This document shows positions 52,705 to 61,657 of a DNA stretch of 64,000 bases, one piece after another; position 1 is the first letter of the stretch; every line of letters begins with the position of its first letter. The notes under the pieces are model-generated. The model had not been told where the DNA came from. It saw only the letters and a program-made list of their open reading frames with translations, and ran no database searches. A program made the position numbers and the translations under genes. The stretch spans positions 1 to 64,000 of the forward strand of contig NZ_JANFNG010000024.1 in assembly GCF_024436035.1 (NCBI RefSeq), given 5' to 3'. Source of the stretch: Streptomyces humicola (GTDB lineage: Bacteria > Actinomycetota > Actinomycetes > Streptomycetales > Streptomycetaceae).

Positions 52705-54300
52705 CCGCGGACCTCCGTTCCAGTCTGCCGGGTGATGCCGGCCCTACGCTGGTAGTCGTGGAGGAGGTCCAGCAACTCGGGACCTCGGGGGCGGCGGCCC
52801 GGACGGATGTCGACGGTGAGCGCCTTGACCTCCTGGATGTGCACGTTCGGGTCGAGGGCGATGGAGGCGAGCTCGTTGGCGGCGTCGCCGCGTGAATGCC
52901 CGTTGGGTCCCCAGTGGTAGGGCAGCCCGATCTGATGCACCGTGCGGCCGCCGACGGTCAGCGGGGTCATCCGCTCGGTGACCAGGACCCGCACCTCGAT
53001 CACGCTGCGGGCGCTGACGATCGTCGCCCAGCCGGCGTGCGCCAGGCCGCGTTCGGCGGCGAGCTCCGGGGAGACCTCGCAGAAGAACTCCGGTTGCAGC
53101 TCCGATAGGTAGGGCGACCAGCGGCTCATGCCGCCGGCGGTGAAGTGCTCGGTGAGCCGGTAGGTGGTCACCACGTACGGGTAGACCTCGCTGCCCGGCT
53201 CGTCACCGCTGGGGTGGTAGAGGTTGTGGTCCCGGCCGAAGACCTGCCGTACCGGACTGCGTTGCTGACGGTGGTAGATCGGGTTGGGTACGGGCGAGTC
53301 CTGCGGCTCGTAGTGGGTGGGTAGCGGTCCGTCGACGAGCCCGGCCGGGGCGTACAACCATCCCTTGCCGTCGGCCTGCATGATGAATGGGTCGTTGCCG
53401 GCGAGGGCGTCAGGGCCCGTGGCGTCCTTCGGCGGCCGGTGGGAGGGCGGGCGGTCGGGGACGTCGTGGCCGTCCCAGCGGCCGTGGTCGGCGTCCCACC
53501 AGATCAGGGCCTTGCGTTCGCTCCACGGCTCGCCACGCGGGTCGGCGGAGCAGCGGTTGTACAGGATCCGGCGGTTGGCCGGCCACGACCAGGCCCATTC
53601 AGGCGCGACCCAGCTCTGCTCGGTGTGCGGTTTCTTGCGGGCGGCCTGGTTGACACCGTCACGCCGCAGTAGATCCAGCAGCCGCACGAGGTCGAGCCGT
53701 CGTCGCGCAGTTCGGTGTAGGCGCTCAGTGGGGCGCCGTCCGGTCCACGGCCGTTGATCTCGGCGAGCACGGCCTCGGCGCTGGGCTCCTCGACGGCGCC
53801 CTCGGTCGGGTAGTCCCAGGTCAGGTCGAGGACCGGCCGGTCGATCGGGTCCTCCGAGCCGGCGAGGCGCTCCTTGCCTTGAGCAGACTGACGACGTACG
53901 AGCGCATGTTGCTCCAGAAGCCCTTGTCGGCTTTGACCGCCTGCACGAAGGAGTCCAGGTCCTCGTGCTGGTGGGCGTGGGGCATGGGGATGTATCCGGG
54001 CAGCAGGTTGAACAGGGTGGGGATGTCGCTCGAGCCCTGGATGCTGGCGTGGCCGCGCAGCGCCTGGATGCCGCCGCCAGGGCGGCCGATGTTGCCGAGG
54101 AGCAGTTGGAGGATGGAGGCGGTGCGGATGTACTGGGCCCCGACGGTGTGCTGGGTCCAGCCAACGGCGTAGACGAACTCGCTGGTGCGGTCCGGGCCGG
54201 AGTTGTCTACCTGGTCCCGGCAGACCTCGTGAAAGGTGTCGCGCGGTATGCCGCAGGTGCGCTCGACCAGTTCGGGCGTGTAGCGGGCGAAGTGTGAAGG
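52701..54300 (-). pseudogene. Formate dehydrogenase catalytic subunit, decayed
   Basis: Pieces of a molybdopterin-dependent formate dehydrogenase in three frames. Part 1 (about 54300-53890) reads HFARYTPELVERTCGIPRDT, FVYAVGWTQHTVGAQYIRTA, RPGGGIQALRGHASIQGSSD, LFNLLPGYIPMPHAHQHEDL. Part 2 (about 53890-53660) reads GKERLAGSEDPIDRPVLDLT and DDGSTSCGCWIYCG. Part 3 (to 52701) reads QAARKKPHTEQSWVAPEWAW through YHWGPNGHSRGDAANELASI. The N-terminal half with the Fe-S site and the catalytic Cys/Sec is gone, a block seems deleted between parts 1 and 2 (after VVSLLK), and a frameshift separates parts 2 and 3. It overlaps the intact Fe-S gene at its end. Confidence 0.75.
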
Positions 54301-54420
54301 CAGCCGTCGTGGACAGGGTCGCCGAGCCGTTCGGGCCGGTGATGCGCAGCCAGGCCCCGTTGCTGCGAGCGCGTGGGCTGCTTTCGGCGCAGCAGACGTC
54401 GGAGGAATTGGTGATCATTC

Positions 54421-54642
54421 GTGCCGACCGAGCGTAACGCCCCTGACCTGCGGCGGGTCAGGCTCGTCAAAGACGGGCCCATGCTGGTCGACGGCCCGGT
54501 CGAGGTAGAGCTTGAGGACGGCACGAGGGTGACCTCCGACCGCTTCGTCGTCGCGGTGTGCCGGTGCCGGCGCAGTGCTTCCTACCCCTGGTGCGACACC
54601 AGCCACCGGCGGGGACGCCGCCCGCGGGAGTCGCCCGGGTGA
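54421..54642 (+). CDS. CDGSH iron-sulphur protein
   Basis: A 73-residue protein. The C-terminus has CRCRRSASYPWCDTSH, matching the mitoNEET/CDGSH pattern C-x-C-x2-S-x3-P-x-C-D-x2-H that binds a [2Fe-2S] cluster with three Cys and one His. The N-terminal half (RVRLVKDGPMLVDGPVEVEL) is the usual beta-rich lead. It probably functions in redox or iron sensing. It is divergent to the decayed catalytic gene and ends 19 bases before the convergent stop of the haem-oxygenase-like gene. In Streptomyces, CDGSH genes often accompany the next family (from memory). Confidence 0.88.
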   Translation: MPTERNAPDLRRVRLVKDGPMLVDGPVEVELEDGTRVTSDRFVVAVCRCRRSASYPWCDTSHRRGRRPRESPG

Positions 54643-54661
54643 ACCGCCGCTGCCTCGATGG

Positions 54662-55699
54662 TCACGCCACGGCGGGCAGCGGGGTGAGCAGGGAGGTCAT
54701 GCCGTAGTGCCACGAGCCGAGCAGATGGTCTGCCAGCCGGGCGTCGAGCATGGAGGTGGCCTGGATGCCGAACACGGCGTCTTGGGTGAGCCCGGGCTCC
54801 TCCGCCAGCAGGGCGCCGAGCACATCGTGGCGCATCACCTGTTCGTGGACGGCATCGGCCTCGATGTGTTCGCTGTAGAAGCGCCGACAGGGTTCGGGGG
54901 CTCCGAGCCGGTCGAGCGCGCGCACCATGCGCTTGGCGCTCGGCGGGTTCGCGATCTCGGCCGCGGTGAAGTGCCCCACCAGAGCACCCCGCAGAGCGCG
55001 GTGCAGGCCCAGATACGACATCAGGTTCACGGTGGCCAGGGTGACGGCGGGTGCCGTGTCGAGGTAGCGGCCGTACCTCGCTTCCAGGCCGGCTGCGACC
55101 AGAAGATCGGCGAAGAGGTGGGCGTGGACACGCTCGGCGTGGCCACCGCCGAACTCGTCGTATTCGACGGCGACCAGCGCGGCTTTGGCCAGCCCGCGCA
55201 GTCGCGGGATCACCCAGGCGTGCGGATCGGCTTCCTTGAGGTGGTACAGGGATCGGTGGGCGAAGAACTCCCGCATGTGCCACCAGGTGCCCTCGTCTGC
55301 GAGGAAATGGGAGACTCCGACCGCGGGCCTCGGCTCGGTCAGTAGCGCGGACAGCTCGCCCTCGATGTCGTCCCCGCCGGCGACCCCGTTGAGGAGCTCC
55401 ATGTGGAAGGAGCGTTCCAGTGCCGCCCGCAGCTGCAGCAGCTCGGGATCCCACTCCCACTCCGGGTCGACGCCTTCGAACCCTCGGTAGTGCAGCTCGT
55501 AGCTGATGTACAGCGCCAGCTGGACGTCCTCGCCGAGCGGGTCCTCCCACTCGACGTCACCACAGGCCAGGGCACCAGCACCGGCACCGGCTCGACGGGC
55601 GAGCGCATCGACAATGGAGGCCGAGACCGGCCCTCGCGGCCGGGGGAGACGCGGTTCCTCCGCCGCCCTTCTGATCTGCGTGCTGGTCCTCGCGGTCAT
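54662..55699 (-). CDS. Iron-containing redox enzyme (haem-oxygenase-like fold)
   Basis: A 345-residue all-helical protein of the iron-containing redox enzyme (HDO-like) family. Carboxylate/His ligands are visible in LALYISYELHYRGFEGVDPE, EYDEFGGGHAERVHAHLFAD and FYSEHIEADAVHEQVMRHDV, the three helices that hold a di-iron centre in this superfamily. It is intact with normal length. Known relatives perform oxidative chemistry on lipids or amino acids, or have unknown function. It lies next to CDGSH, GCS2 and FAD/Rieske genes, a set that suggests redox or thiol metabolism. The last two are broken here. Confidence 0.85.
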   Translation of the reverse strand: MTARTSTQIRRAAEEPRLPRPRGPVSASIVDALARRAGAGAGALACGDVEWEDPLGEDVQLALYISYELHYRGFEGVDPEWEWDPELLQLRAALERSFHMELLNGVAGGDDIEGELSALLTEPRPAVGVSHFLADEGTWWHMREFFAHRSLYHLKEADPHAWVIPRLRGLAKAALVAVEYDEFGGGHAERVHAHLFADLLVAAGLEARYGRYLDTAPAVTLATVNLMSYLGLHRALRGALVGHFTAAEIANPPSAKRMVRALDRLGAPEPCRRFYSEHIEADAVHEQVMRHDVLGALLAEEPGLTQDAVFGIQATSMLDARLADHLLGSWHYGMTSLLTPLPAVA

Positions 55700-55721
55700 G
55701 GCTTCTCCGCTTGCGCGATGT

Positions 55722-56853
55722 TCACTTCATCGTCCGCCGCACCGGCCCGGTCTGCACCTCGGCGTGCGCTTCGTCGGGCTGGGACGTCTGCGCGACGAGC
55801 ATGTCGACGACCGCCGCCAAGCCACCGGCGGCGGCGCGCCGCTGCCGGACGGCACCGGTCCCACGCGCCCTGAGTCGGGCCAGGGCGGTGCGCACCATCC
55901 TCAGGTCGCCGCTCTCCTCGAGCGCCGGAGCGATCCGGTCGATCATTTCGGCGACCAGTCGGCGTGTGGGCACCCGGCGTTCGAGCACTGGATGGACGGC
56001 CGCTCCGGAAAGGCCATACCGGGCCGCGGACCACACGGCGGCGGCCGCCACTTGGTCGCTGGGCCGACAGGCTTCCCGTCCGGTGCCCAGGTCGGCGAGA
56101 GCGGTCCGGACCAGGGCACGGACCAGGGCGGCCTGCAGCATGGTCTCCCAGACGCAGCCGAGCGCGTCGGCGGCGCGTACTTCGACGGTGGGCCAGCGCG
56201 GTGAGGGCCGTGCGTGCCAGAAGGACGTCGCGTGGTCCATCAGGGTCCCGCACACCACCAGCCGTTCCACCTCGGCGTTGCAGGCGGCTGCCGAGTCGAA
56301 CCAGGGCGGGACGCCGGCGCCGGGGAAGCGTGCCTGCTCCAGGATGCGCCAGCTGGCGTAGCCAGAATCCCGGCCCCGGTCGAAGGGCGAGTTCACCGAC
56401 AGCGCGAGCAGCGTCGGCAGCCAGGGACGCAAATGGTTGACTACCGCGACTGCCGTTTCGCGGTCCGGCACGCCCACGTGGACGTGGCAGCCGCACACTT
56501 GGTAGTCGGCGGTTTGACCGGCGTACGCCCGGCCGATGCTCGCGTAACGCCGGCCGTTCGTGAGGTCGACGCGGCCTTCGAGAACCGGGGTGCCGCTCGA
56601 CACCAGGCACGCCCCCTCCGTATGTGCCGCCGCACCCAGCAACTGCCGCCCGGCATTCACCTGGGCGGCCAGGTGGCCCAGGTCGGTGCAGACCCCGGTC
56701 GTGGCTTCCACCTGGCTCCGCATGAGCTCGGGATGGACGGTTACTTCCAGCGTGGCCGGCCGCTCCTTCTCCGCCCGCGCCAGGACCTCAGCCGCGCGCG
56801 AGAGAGCGGCGCGAGTGCGGGTCGACGAGGAGAAACTCCTCCTCGACGCCCAT
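55722..56853 (-). pseudogene. GCS2-type glutamate-cysteine ligase, frameshifted
   Basis: The N-terminal MGVEEEFLLVDPHSRRSLAR lies in one frame (ATG 56853, with GAGGGG upstream) and runs into TGA. One base away the second frame continues AAEVLARAEKERPATLEVTV and then EVEATTG-like, CGCHVHVGVPDRE, SVNSPFDRGRDSGYASWRIL, FWHARPSPRWPTVEVRAADA, to a normal C-terminus. These are hallmarks of the YbdK/EgtA carboxylate-amine ligase family (gamma-glutamylcysteine synthesis). A single 1-base shift near 56795 separates the parts. It could be a recent mutation or a sequencing error; otherwise the enzyme would be intact. Confidence 0.75.
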
Positions 56854-56863
56854 AGTCCACCCC

Positions 56864-57297
56864 TCAGCGGACGTCGGCATCACGCGGCTCAAGCGGCGAT
56901 GTGGCCGGACCATGCAACACCGCGCCGTCGACGTCGAAGCGGGAGCCGTGGCAAGGGCAGTCCCAGCTGCGTTCGGCGTCATTGAACGCGACAAGGCACC
57001 CGAGGTGGGTGCAGACGGCGGAGACTGCGTGCAACTCCCCGGCGTCGTCCCGGTGGACTGCACAGGGGCGCCCCTTCAGCCGTACGACGGCGCCCTCGCC
57101 CGGCGGGACCATGGCCACCGAGCCGACCCGGGGCGGGCGCAGCCGGTCCCCGACGAAGTGGCGGGCGGTGGCGAGATTGGCTTTGCCCCTCCGACCACCG
57201 CGACATCGGTCGCCAGATCGTCGCCCAGCGGGCGATACTCCGTCGTCCCGGCCGACTCCAGCCAGTACGACATGGACACGCCCGGAATAGCCTTCAT
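56864..57297 (-). pseudogene. FAD/Rieske oxidoreductase with large internal deletion
   Basis: The start (ATG 57273 or 57297) reads SYWLESAGTTEYRPLGDDLA, TDVAVVGG, the usual N-terminus of DAO-type flavoproteins that carry a C-terminal Rieske domain. Directly after VVGG the sequence jumps, in another frame, to ARHFVGDRLRPPRVGSVAMV, AVHRDDAGELHAVSAVCTHL, GCLVAFNDAERSWDCPCHGS, RFDVDGAVLHGPATSPLEPR. The Rieske ligands CTHLGC and CPCHGS are intact. About 350 residues of flavoprotein are missing, so the gene cannot work. It stops 11 bases before the frameshifted GCS2 gene's start. Confidence 0.75.
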
Positions 57298-57461
57298 GAT
57301 CCCTATATACCCGATCCGTATCAGCTACACATGAACGCAGGCTCGGCGGGTACGCGATGCATGTCCTCACGGGCGGTGCGGCGGCGCGACTGGGCGATCG
57401 AGGCCGCGCTGCACTCGGGCCGAGGCCGGACGGTCTCGCATAGGACCGAGGAGGCAAGCCG

Positions 57462-57666
57462 ATGACGAGCGCAACGGAGACCGGTGGCATCACCGGGACC
57501 CAGGACAAGAATTACCACCTGGTGTGGTTCACGGAGACGTGCCTGAGTAACGCGCTCCGCCTGGAAAAATTACATTCAGGACGCCGAGCGTGTCCACGAC
57601 ACCGAGGTCGCGGAACTCTTCCGCAAGGCGCAAGCCGACCGGCTTCGGTCACGGCTCAGCAGCTGA
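57462..57666 (+). pseudogene. Small conserved Streptomyces protein, frameshifted
   Basis: GTQDKNYHLVWFTETCLSNA, LRLE is followed one base out of frame by YIQDAERVHDTEVAELFRKA, QADRLRSRLSS and a stop. Joined, this is a 68-residue helical protein of a kind frequent in Streptomyces (WFTE ... SNALRLE ... DAER ... AELFRKAQADS, from memory). A one-base shift near 57568, in an AAAAA run (typical slippage site), splits it. Function unknown. Confidence 0.55.
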
Positions 57667-57753
57667 GCACTAGCAAATGGATAGGGCGGCGGCGGGCCGT
57701 GGGGAAACCGGCCGTCGCATGCGGGGACGAGTCGGCGTCTAGGAGGTGAGGGC

Positions 57754-57858
57754 ATGTTCCAGGCCATTGCCGATGTCCTGCGGGCGATCGGCGGGGCACT
57801 CGCCACAGTGGTGTCCGCTCCGTTCCGATTGGTGGCACGGCTTTTCGGCGGCGGGTGA
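57754..57858 (+). CDS. 34-residue LPFR-type amphipathic small protein
   Basis: MFQAIADVLRAIGGALATVV then SAPFRLVARLFGGG and stop. A perfect AGGAGGTGA stands 4 bases before the ATG. It resembles a family of tiny actinobacterial proteins with a conserved PFR motif after a hydrophobic amphipathic helix (from memory; LPFR is usual, here APFR). It is probably membrane-associated. It is too short for routine ORF calling. Confidence 0.65.
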   Translation: MFQAIADVLRAIGGALATVVSAPFRLVARLFGGG

Positions 57859-57912
57859 CAGCCCGACGCCGGAAGGGCTTCGGGCTCATCCAGCAGGACG
57901 GCGGCGGCTCCT
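57859..57912 (+). pseudogene. Cold-shock-domain scrap
   Basis: Just after the small protein, the frame reads RRKGFGLIQQDGGGSF, close to the RNP1 part of CspA-type proteins (KGFGFIxQDGGGxDVFVH). There is no start and no rest of the domain. It is read as a fragment left by deletion; the match is short. Confidence 0.35.
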
Positions 57913-58119
57913 TCATCAACGAATCGGGAAACCCGTCCCAATCGCCACACCCGTGATCGGCAAAGACACCGGTTCTGACACAGCTGGCCTGCGAGAACGC
58001 CGCTGAGGTCGATCCCGAATGTGATCGGGGCGAGTGCGTACGCCGGCGAAGAACAAGTCATCACGTTCGGTTTGAATGGGATAAAATGGGCTAATCCCTG
58101 CGGAGGTGAGGGGTTGCCG

Positions 58120-58677
58120 ATGTCAACCGGAACGCTTTTGGCGATCATCATCCCGATCGTGGTGGTGGTTGTCCTAGTGGCACTAGCGACGGCGCTGGTC
58201 ATGCGTCGTCGCCATCTCAGGCAACGCTTCGGCCCGGAGTACGAGCGGACGGTGGAAGAAGCTGACAGTCGATTGGCCGGCGAGCGGGAGCTCAGCGCCC
58301 GTGAGAAGCGCCACGATGCGCTGGACATCAAGCCGCTGCCTACTGCGGTCCGGGATCGTTACGCGCGGGACTGGAGCAGCGTGCAAGAGGAGTTCGTGGA
58401 CCGGCCGGAGGACGCTGTACACGACGCGGACCGTCTGGTGACCTCTCTGATGCACGAGCGCGGCTATCCGACGGAGGGATTCGAGCAACAGCTCAAAGAT
58501 CTCTCGGTCGAGCACGGCCGCACGCTTGAGCGCTACCGGGCCGCCCACGAGATCGACACACTCAGCACCAGGCACCAGGCAACCACCGAGCAACTGCGGG
58601 GCGCCATGGTGCACTATCGCGCTCTGTTTGATGAGTTGCTGGGCGACGGCGGCCAGCCCCGTCACGCCCCTGCCTGA
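58120..58677 (+). CDS. Membrane-anchored protein with repeated FVD-P-AVHDAD domain
   Basis: A 185-residue protein. The N-terminal helix TLLAIIIPIVVVVVLVALAT (residues about 5-27) anchors it, followed by the basic MRRRHLRQRFG and a charged helical part ending in SSVQEEFVDRPEDAVHDADR, LVTSLMHERGYPTEGFEQ, LRGAMVHYRALFDELLGD. The same cytosolic domain occurs in the next gene and in a decayed copy at 61.7 kb. The family is common in Streptomyces, with unknown function. ATG 58120 follows GAGGGG. An AT-rich -10-like TAAAAT occurs near 58081. Confidence 0.75.
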   Translation: MSTGTLLAIIIPIVVVVVLVALATALVMRRRHLRQRFGPEYERTVEEADSRLAGERELSAREKRHDALDIKPLPTAVRDRYARDWSSVQEEFVDRPEDAVHDADRLVTSLMHERGYPTEGFEQQLKDLSVEHGRTLERYRAAHEIDTLSTRHQATTEQLRGAMVHYRALFDELLGDGGQPRHAPA

Positions 58678-58746
58678 ACTGAACCGCCCTACGCCCCCAT
58701 GGCTGACGCCGGGGCGAGTCGCAAGGAACGGCGACAGAGGAAACCC

Positions 58747-59214
58747 ATGCAACGTGACCACATGTCAGACCAACGAGAAAGCAGCCTGTCAACTGAGGAC
58801 CTCGCCCAGCTCCGCGACCGAACCCGCGAAGAATCGGCCCCACATGACGCCCCTGCCTTCCCGGAAGAGGCAGGAACATCGGAGCAAGAGCGAGAGTCGG
58901 TCGAACCCCAGTCTCAAGCGGAAAGCGCGACGGCAGAGGAAGAGGCTCAGCAGCTGCTGACAGAAAAGGACGAGGACAGCTTCCGCGAGCGGTGGCATGA
59001 AATACAAAACGACTTCGTCGATGACCCGCGCGAGGCCGTGCATGACGCCGACGCCCTGGTCGCCGACGTCATGCAGACGCTGGCCGGAACCTTCGCCAAG
59101 CACAAGCAGGACCTAGAAGCCCAGTGGAACCGCGGTAATGAGGTCGACACCGAAGAGCTGCGCATGGCACTACGGCACTACCGGTCCTTCTTCAACCGGC
59201 TGCTCACCGCGTGA
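58747..59214 (+). CDS. Soluble paralogue of the FVD-P-AVHDAD protein
   Basis: A 155-residue protein. A disordered, very acidic N-terminal half (EESAPHDAPAFPEEAGTSEQ, ATAEEEAQQ) is followed by FRERWHEIQNDFVDDPREAV, HDADALVADVMQTLAGTF, ELRMALRHYRSFFNRLLTA, clearly homologous to the C-terminal domain of the preceding gene, but without a membrane anchor. ATG 58747 follows GAGGAAACCC. Together with the following DUF6131 gene it forms a pair whose decayed duplicate lies at 61.66-62.0 kb. Function unknown; possibly a general stress protein. Confidence 0.75.
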   Translation: MQRDHMSDQRESSLSTEDLAQLRDRTREESAPHDAPAFPEEAGTSEQERESVEPQSQAESATAEEEAQQLLTEKDEDSFRERWHEIQNDFVDDPREAVHDADALVADVMQTLAGTFAKHKQDLEAQWNRGNEVDTEELRMALRHYRSFFNRLLTA

Positions 59215-59371
59215 ACAGGCCGGCCCAGCGCGAGGCGACAGTAGGGAAGCGCACGCCTACCATTCGGGTAATCGACAAGTGTGGTTACCAGTGCGGACTT
59301 ACGGGTCCCGCGCCGGTGGGCGCACTTCGTTCCGCAAGGCCCTGGCAGTTCAACGGGGATAGGAGGCCGTA

Positions 59372-59527
59372 GTGATCGTCCTCGGCATCATTTTGCTCAT
59401 CATCGGTCTGGTAGCCAAGATCGCCATCCTGTGGACGATCGGGATCATCCTGGCCGCCATCGGAATTGTTCTATTCGTCCTCGGCTCCCTGGGGCACGCC
59501 GTCTTCGGTCGGCGCCACTACTGGTAA
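59372..59527 (+). CDS. DUF6131-type small membrane protein
   Basis: A 51-residue protein: MIVLGIILLIIGLVAKIAIL, WTIGIILAAIGIVLFVLGSL, GHAVFGRRHYW. Two hydrophobic helices and the terminal GRRHYW match the DUF6131 pattern common in actinobacteria (from memory). GTG start with AGGAGG 7 bases upstream. A perfect hairpin terminator follows at 59557. It is short enough to be missed by length-filtered ORF calls. Confidence 0.75.
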   Translation: MIVLGIILLIIGLVAKIAILWTIGIILAAIGIVLFVLGSLGHAVFGRRHYW

Positions 59528-59556
59528 CACGAGCCGGACCCGCTTGGCCTGGTGGT

Positions 59557-59582
59557 CCCTGCGCCCCGTGCGGGGCGCAGGG
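59557..59582 (+). terminator. Perfect 11-bp hairpin
   Basis: CCCTGCGCCCC, loop GTGC, GGGGCGCAGGG, 30 bases after the DUF6131 stop. There is no T tract, as usual in Streptomyces. The rest of 59583-59832 holds no recognisable gene. Confidence 0.8.
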
Positions 59583-59832
59583 CGAGGGGAGAGCACGATC
59601 GCGGGTGACGTCGAGGACGTGCATGCCCTCTACGCCGAACAATTCATCGGTTCGAGCACACCACGACGCGTCAGGACCACACGCGTGGACCCGGACACCG
59701 CGAGAGGGCTCACCCAGGCTCATCCACGAGAGCCCAAAAAAATCGGACGGCGATGTCGAGAACCCGCGACTGGCTCCGTCCCCGTGGTGAACGCGACCAC
59801 AATGGGTCGCACCAGCACCGGGGAGAAACACG

Positions 59833-60240
59833 ATGGCCAAGTACTTGCTGCTCAAGCACTACCGTGGCGCTCCGACTCCGGTCAACGACGTGCCGATGGA
59901 GAAGTGGACGCCGGAGGAGATCTCGGCGCACGTGCAGTACATGAACGACTTCGCGGCCCGGCTGGAGCAGACCGGCGAGTTCGTCGACGGTCAGGCGCTG
60001 GCCCCCGAGGGGACGTGGGTCCGGTACGACGGTGAGGGGCGCCCGCCGGTCACTGACGGCCCGTTCGCCGAGACCAAGGACCTCATCGCCGGCTGGATGG
60101 TGATCGACGTCGACAGCTACGAGCGCGCCATCGAGCTGGCCGGGGAGCTGTCGGCCGCCCCCGGGGCGGGCGGGAAGCCGATCCACGAGTGGCTTGAGGT
60201 GCGCCCGTTCCTGGGCTCGCACTGCACCATCACGGAGTGA
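59833..60240 (+). CDS. YCII/DGPF-domain protein
   Basis: A 135-residue ferredoxin-like-fold protein: MAKYLLLKHYRGAPTPVNDV, LEQTGEFVDGQALAPEG, PVTDGPFAETKDLIAGWMVI. The DGPF and ETKDLIAG(W/F) motifs define the DGPF (YCII-related) group that is nearly always encoded next to ECF42 sigma factors, as here (4-base overlap). These are thought to act as accessory factors of the sigma factor or as small enzymes; the role is not fixed. Confidence 0.93.
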   Translation: MAKYLLLKHYRGAPTPVNDVPMEKWTPEEISAHVQYMNDFAARLEQTGEFVDGQALAPEGTWVRYDGEGRPPVTDGPFAETKDLIAGWMVIDVDSYERAIELAGELSAAPGAGGKPIHEWLEVRPFLGSHCTITE

Positions 60241-61394
60241 CCTCATCGATGAACGAGGCCCTGATCCGGAGCCTCACGCCGAGCGTGCTCGCCGTCCTCG
60301 TCCGCCGCGGAGCGGACTTCGCGGCGGCCGAGGACGCCGTACAGGACGCACTGGTCGAGGCGGTCCGCGTCTGGCCGGCCGACCCTCCGCGGGATGCGAA
60401 GGGTTGGCTGATCACCGTGGCCTGGCACAAGTTCCTCGACGCCACCCGCTCGGATGCCGCCCGCCGCCGGCGTGAGGACCTCGTCGACGAGGAGCCGGCG
60501 CCCGGGCCCGCGCCCGCGGTGGACGACACGCTCCAGCTCTACTTCCTGTGCGCCCACCCGTCGCTGACGCCGTCGTCCGCGGTCGCGCTCACGCTGCGCG
60601 CCGTCGGCGGGCTGACCACCCGCCAGATCGCCCAGGCTTACCTGGTGCCCGAGGCGACCATGGCGCAGCGCATCAGCCGTGCCAAGCGCACCGTGGCCGG
60701 CGTGCGGTTCGACCAGCCCGGCGACGTCGCCACCGTGCTGCGCGTCCTCTACTTGGTCTTCAACGAGGGCTACTGCGGCGACGTCGACCTCGCCGCCGAG
60801 TCCATCCGGCTCACCCGGCAGCTCGCGGCCGCAATCGACCACCCCGAAGTGGCGGGGCTGCTCGCCCTCATGCTGCTCCACCACGCCCGGCGCGCCACCC
60901 GGACCGCGCCGGACGGCAGCCTGGTGCCGCTCGCCGAGCAGGACCGCGGCCGGTGGGACACTGAGTTGATCGCCGAGGGCGTCGAGATCCTGCAGGCGGC
61001 CCTCGCCCGCGACCGGCTGGGCGAGTTCCAGGCCCAGGCCGCCATCGCGGCACTCCACGCCGACGCACCCACCGCCGAGGAGACCGACTGGGTGCAGATC
61101 GTCGAGTGGTACGACGAGCTCACGCGCCTGACCGACAGCCCCGTCGTCCGGCTCAACCGCGCAGTGGCCGTCGGCGAGGCCGACGGACCGCGCGCCGGGC
61201 TGACGGCGCTCGAGGCGCTGAACGACTCACTGCCCCGCCACGCCGCGGTGGCGGCGTACCTCCACGAGCGCGACGGCGACCTGGCGACGGCGGCACGGCT
61301 GTACGCCGAGGCGGCCCACAAGGCACCCAACCTCGCCGAGCGCGATTACCTGACCCGCCAGGCCGCCCGGCTCAATGCCCGCCGGTGCAGCTGA
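60237..61394 (+). CDS. ECF42-type RNA polymerase sigma factor
   Basis: A 385-residue extracytoplasmic-function sigma factor. Region 2 is ADFAAAEDAVQDALVEAVRV, WPADPPRDAKGWLITVAWHK; region 4 is TLRAVGGLTTRQIAQAYLVP, EATMAQRISRAKRTV. A 200-residue C-terminal extension (DUF6596/TPR-like: VLYLVFNEGYCGDVDLAAES, LLALMLLHHARRATRTAPDG, LNRAVAVGEADGPRAGL) is diagnostic of group ECF42, which lacks a classical anti-sigma factor and uses this extension for control (known). GTG overlaps the DGPF gene's stop; the alternative ATG 60249 is also possible. Confidence 0.93.
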   Translation: MTSSMNEALIRSLTPSVLAVLVRRGADFAAAEDAVQDALVEAVRVWPADPPRDAKGWLITVAWHKFLDATRSDAARRRREDLVDEEPAPGPAPAVDDTLQLYFLCAHPSLTPSSAVALTLRAVGGLTTRQIAQAYLVPEATMAQRISRAKRTVAGVRFDQPGDVATVLRVLYLVFNEGYCGDVDLAAESIRLTRQLAAAIDHPEVAGLLALMLLHHARRATRTAPDGSLVPLAEQDRGRWDTELIAEGVEILQAALARDRLGEFQAQAAIAALHADAPTAEETDWVQIVEWYDELTRLTDSPVVRLNRAVAVGEADGPRAGLTALEALNDSLPRHAAVAAYLHERDGDLATAARLYAEAAHKAPNLAERDYLTRQAARLNARRCS

Positions 61395-61408
61395 CGGGTA
61401 GCGCTCCT

Positions 61409-61498
61409 TCAACTGTGCGGCGACGTGCCAGGGCGTGATCTACGGCATCTCTCAGGAACGCGCTTGGCGGCGTGCTCGGCCTTCTTGCCTGCACCCAT
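61409..61498 (-). CDS. Short CsbD-like start, truncated
   Basis: MGAGKKAEHAAKRVPERCRR followed by nine residues and a stop. AAAGGAG stands 6 bases before the ATG, which favours real translation. MGAGxKAxH is a common start of small CsbD-type stress proteins in Streptomyces (from memory), but the rest does not match, so it is probably the front of a decayed gene. Confidence 0.3.
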   Translation of the reverse strand: MGAGKKAEHAAKRVPERCRRSRPGTSPHS

Positions 61499-61657
61499 GG
61501 CCCACTCCTTTCAGCGGCTCCGCGACCCGGTCGCCGCGGGGAGTTCCGAGATACGCCTACCCAGGCATACGGCGCCAAACAGCGGCAGGTGAGGCGCTCT
61601 CGGGAGCCGGCTCGCGCCTTGTGACGGGCCGGGATGGAGCCGGGGCGCATCCGCGGA

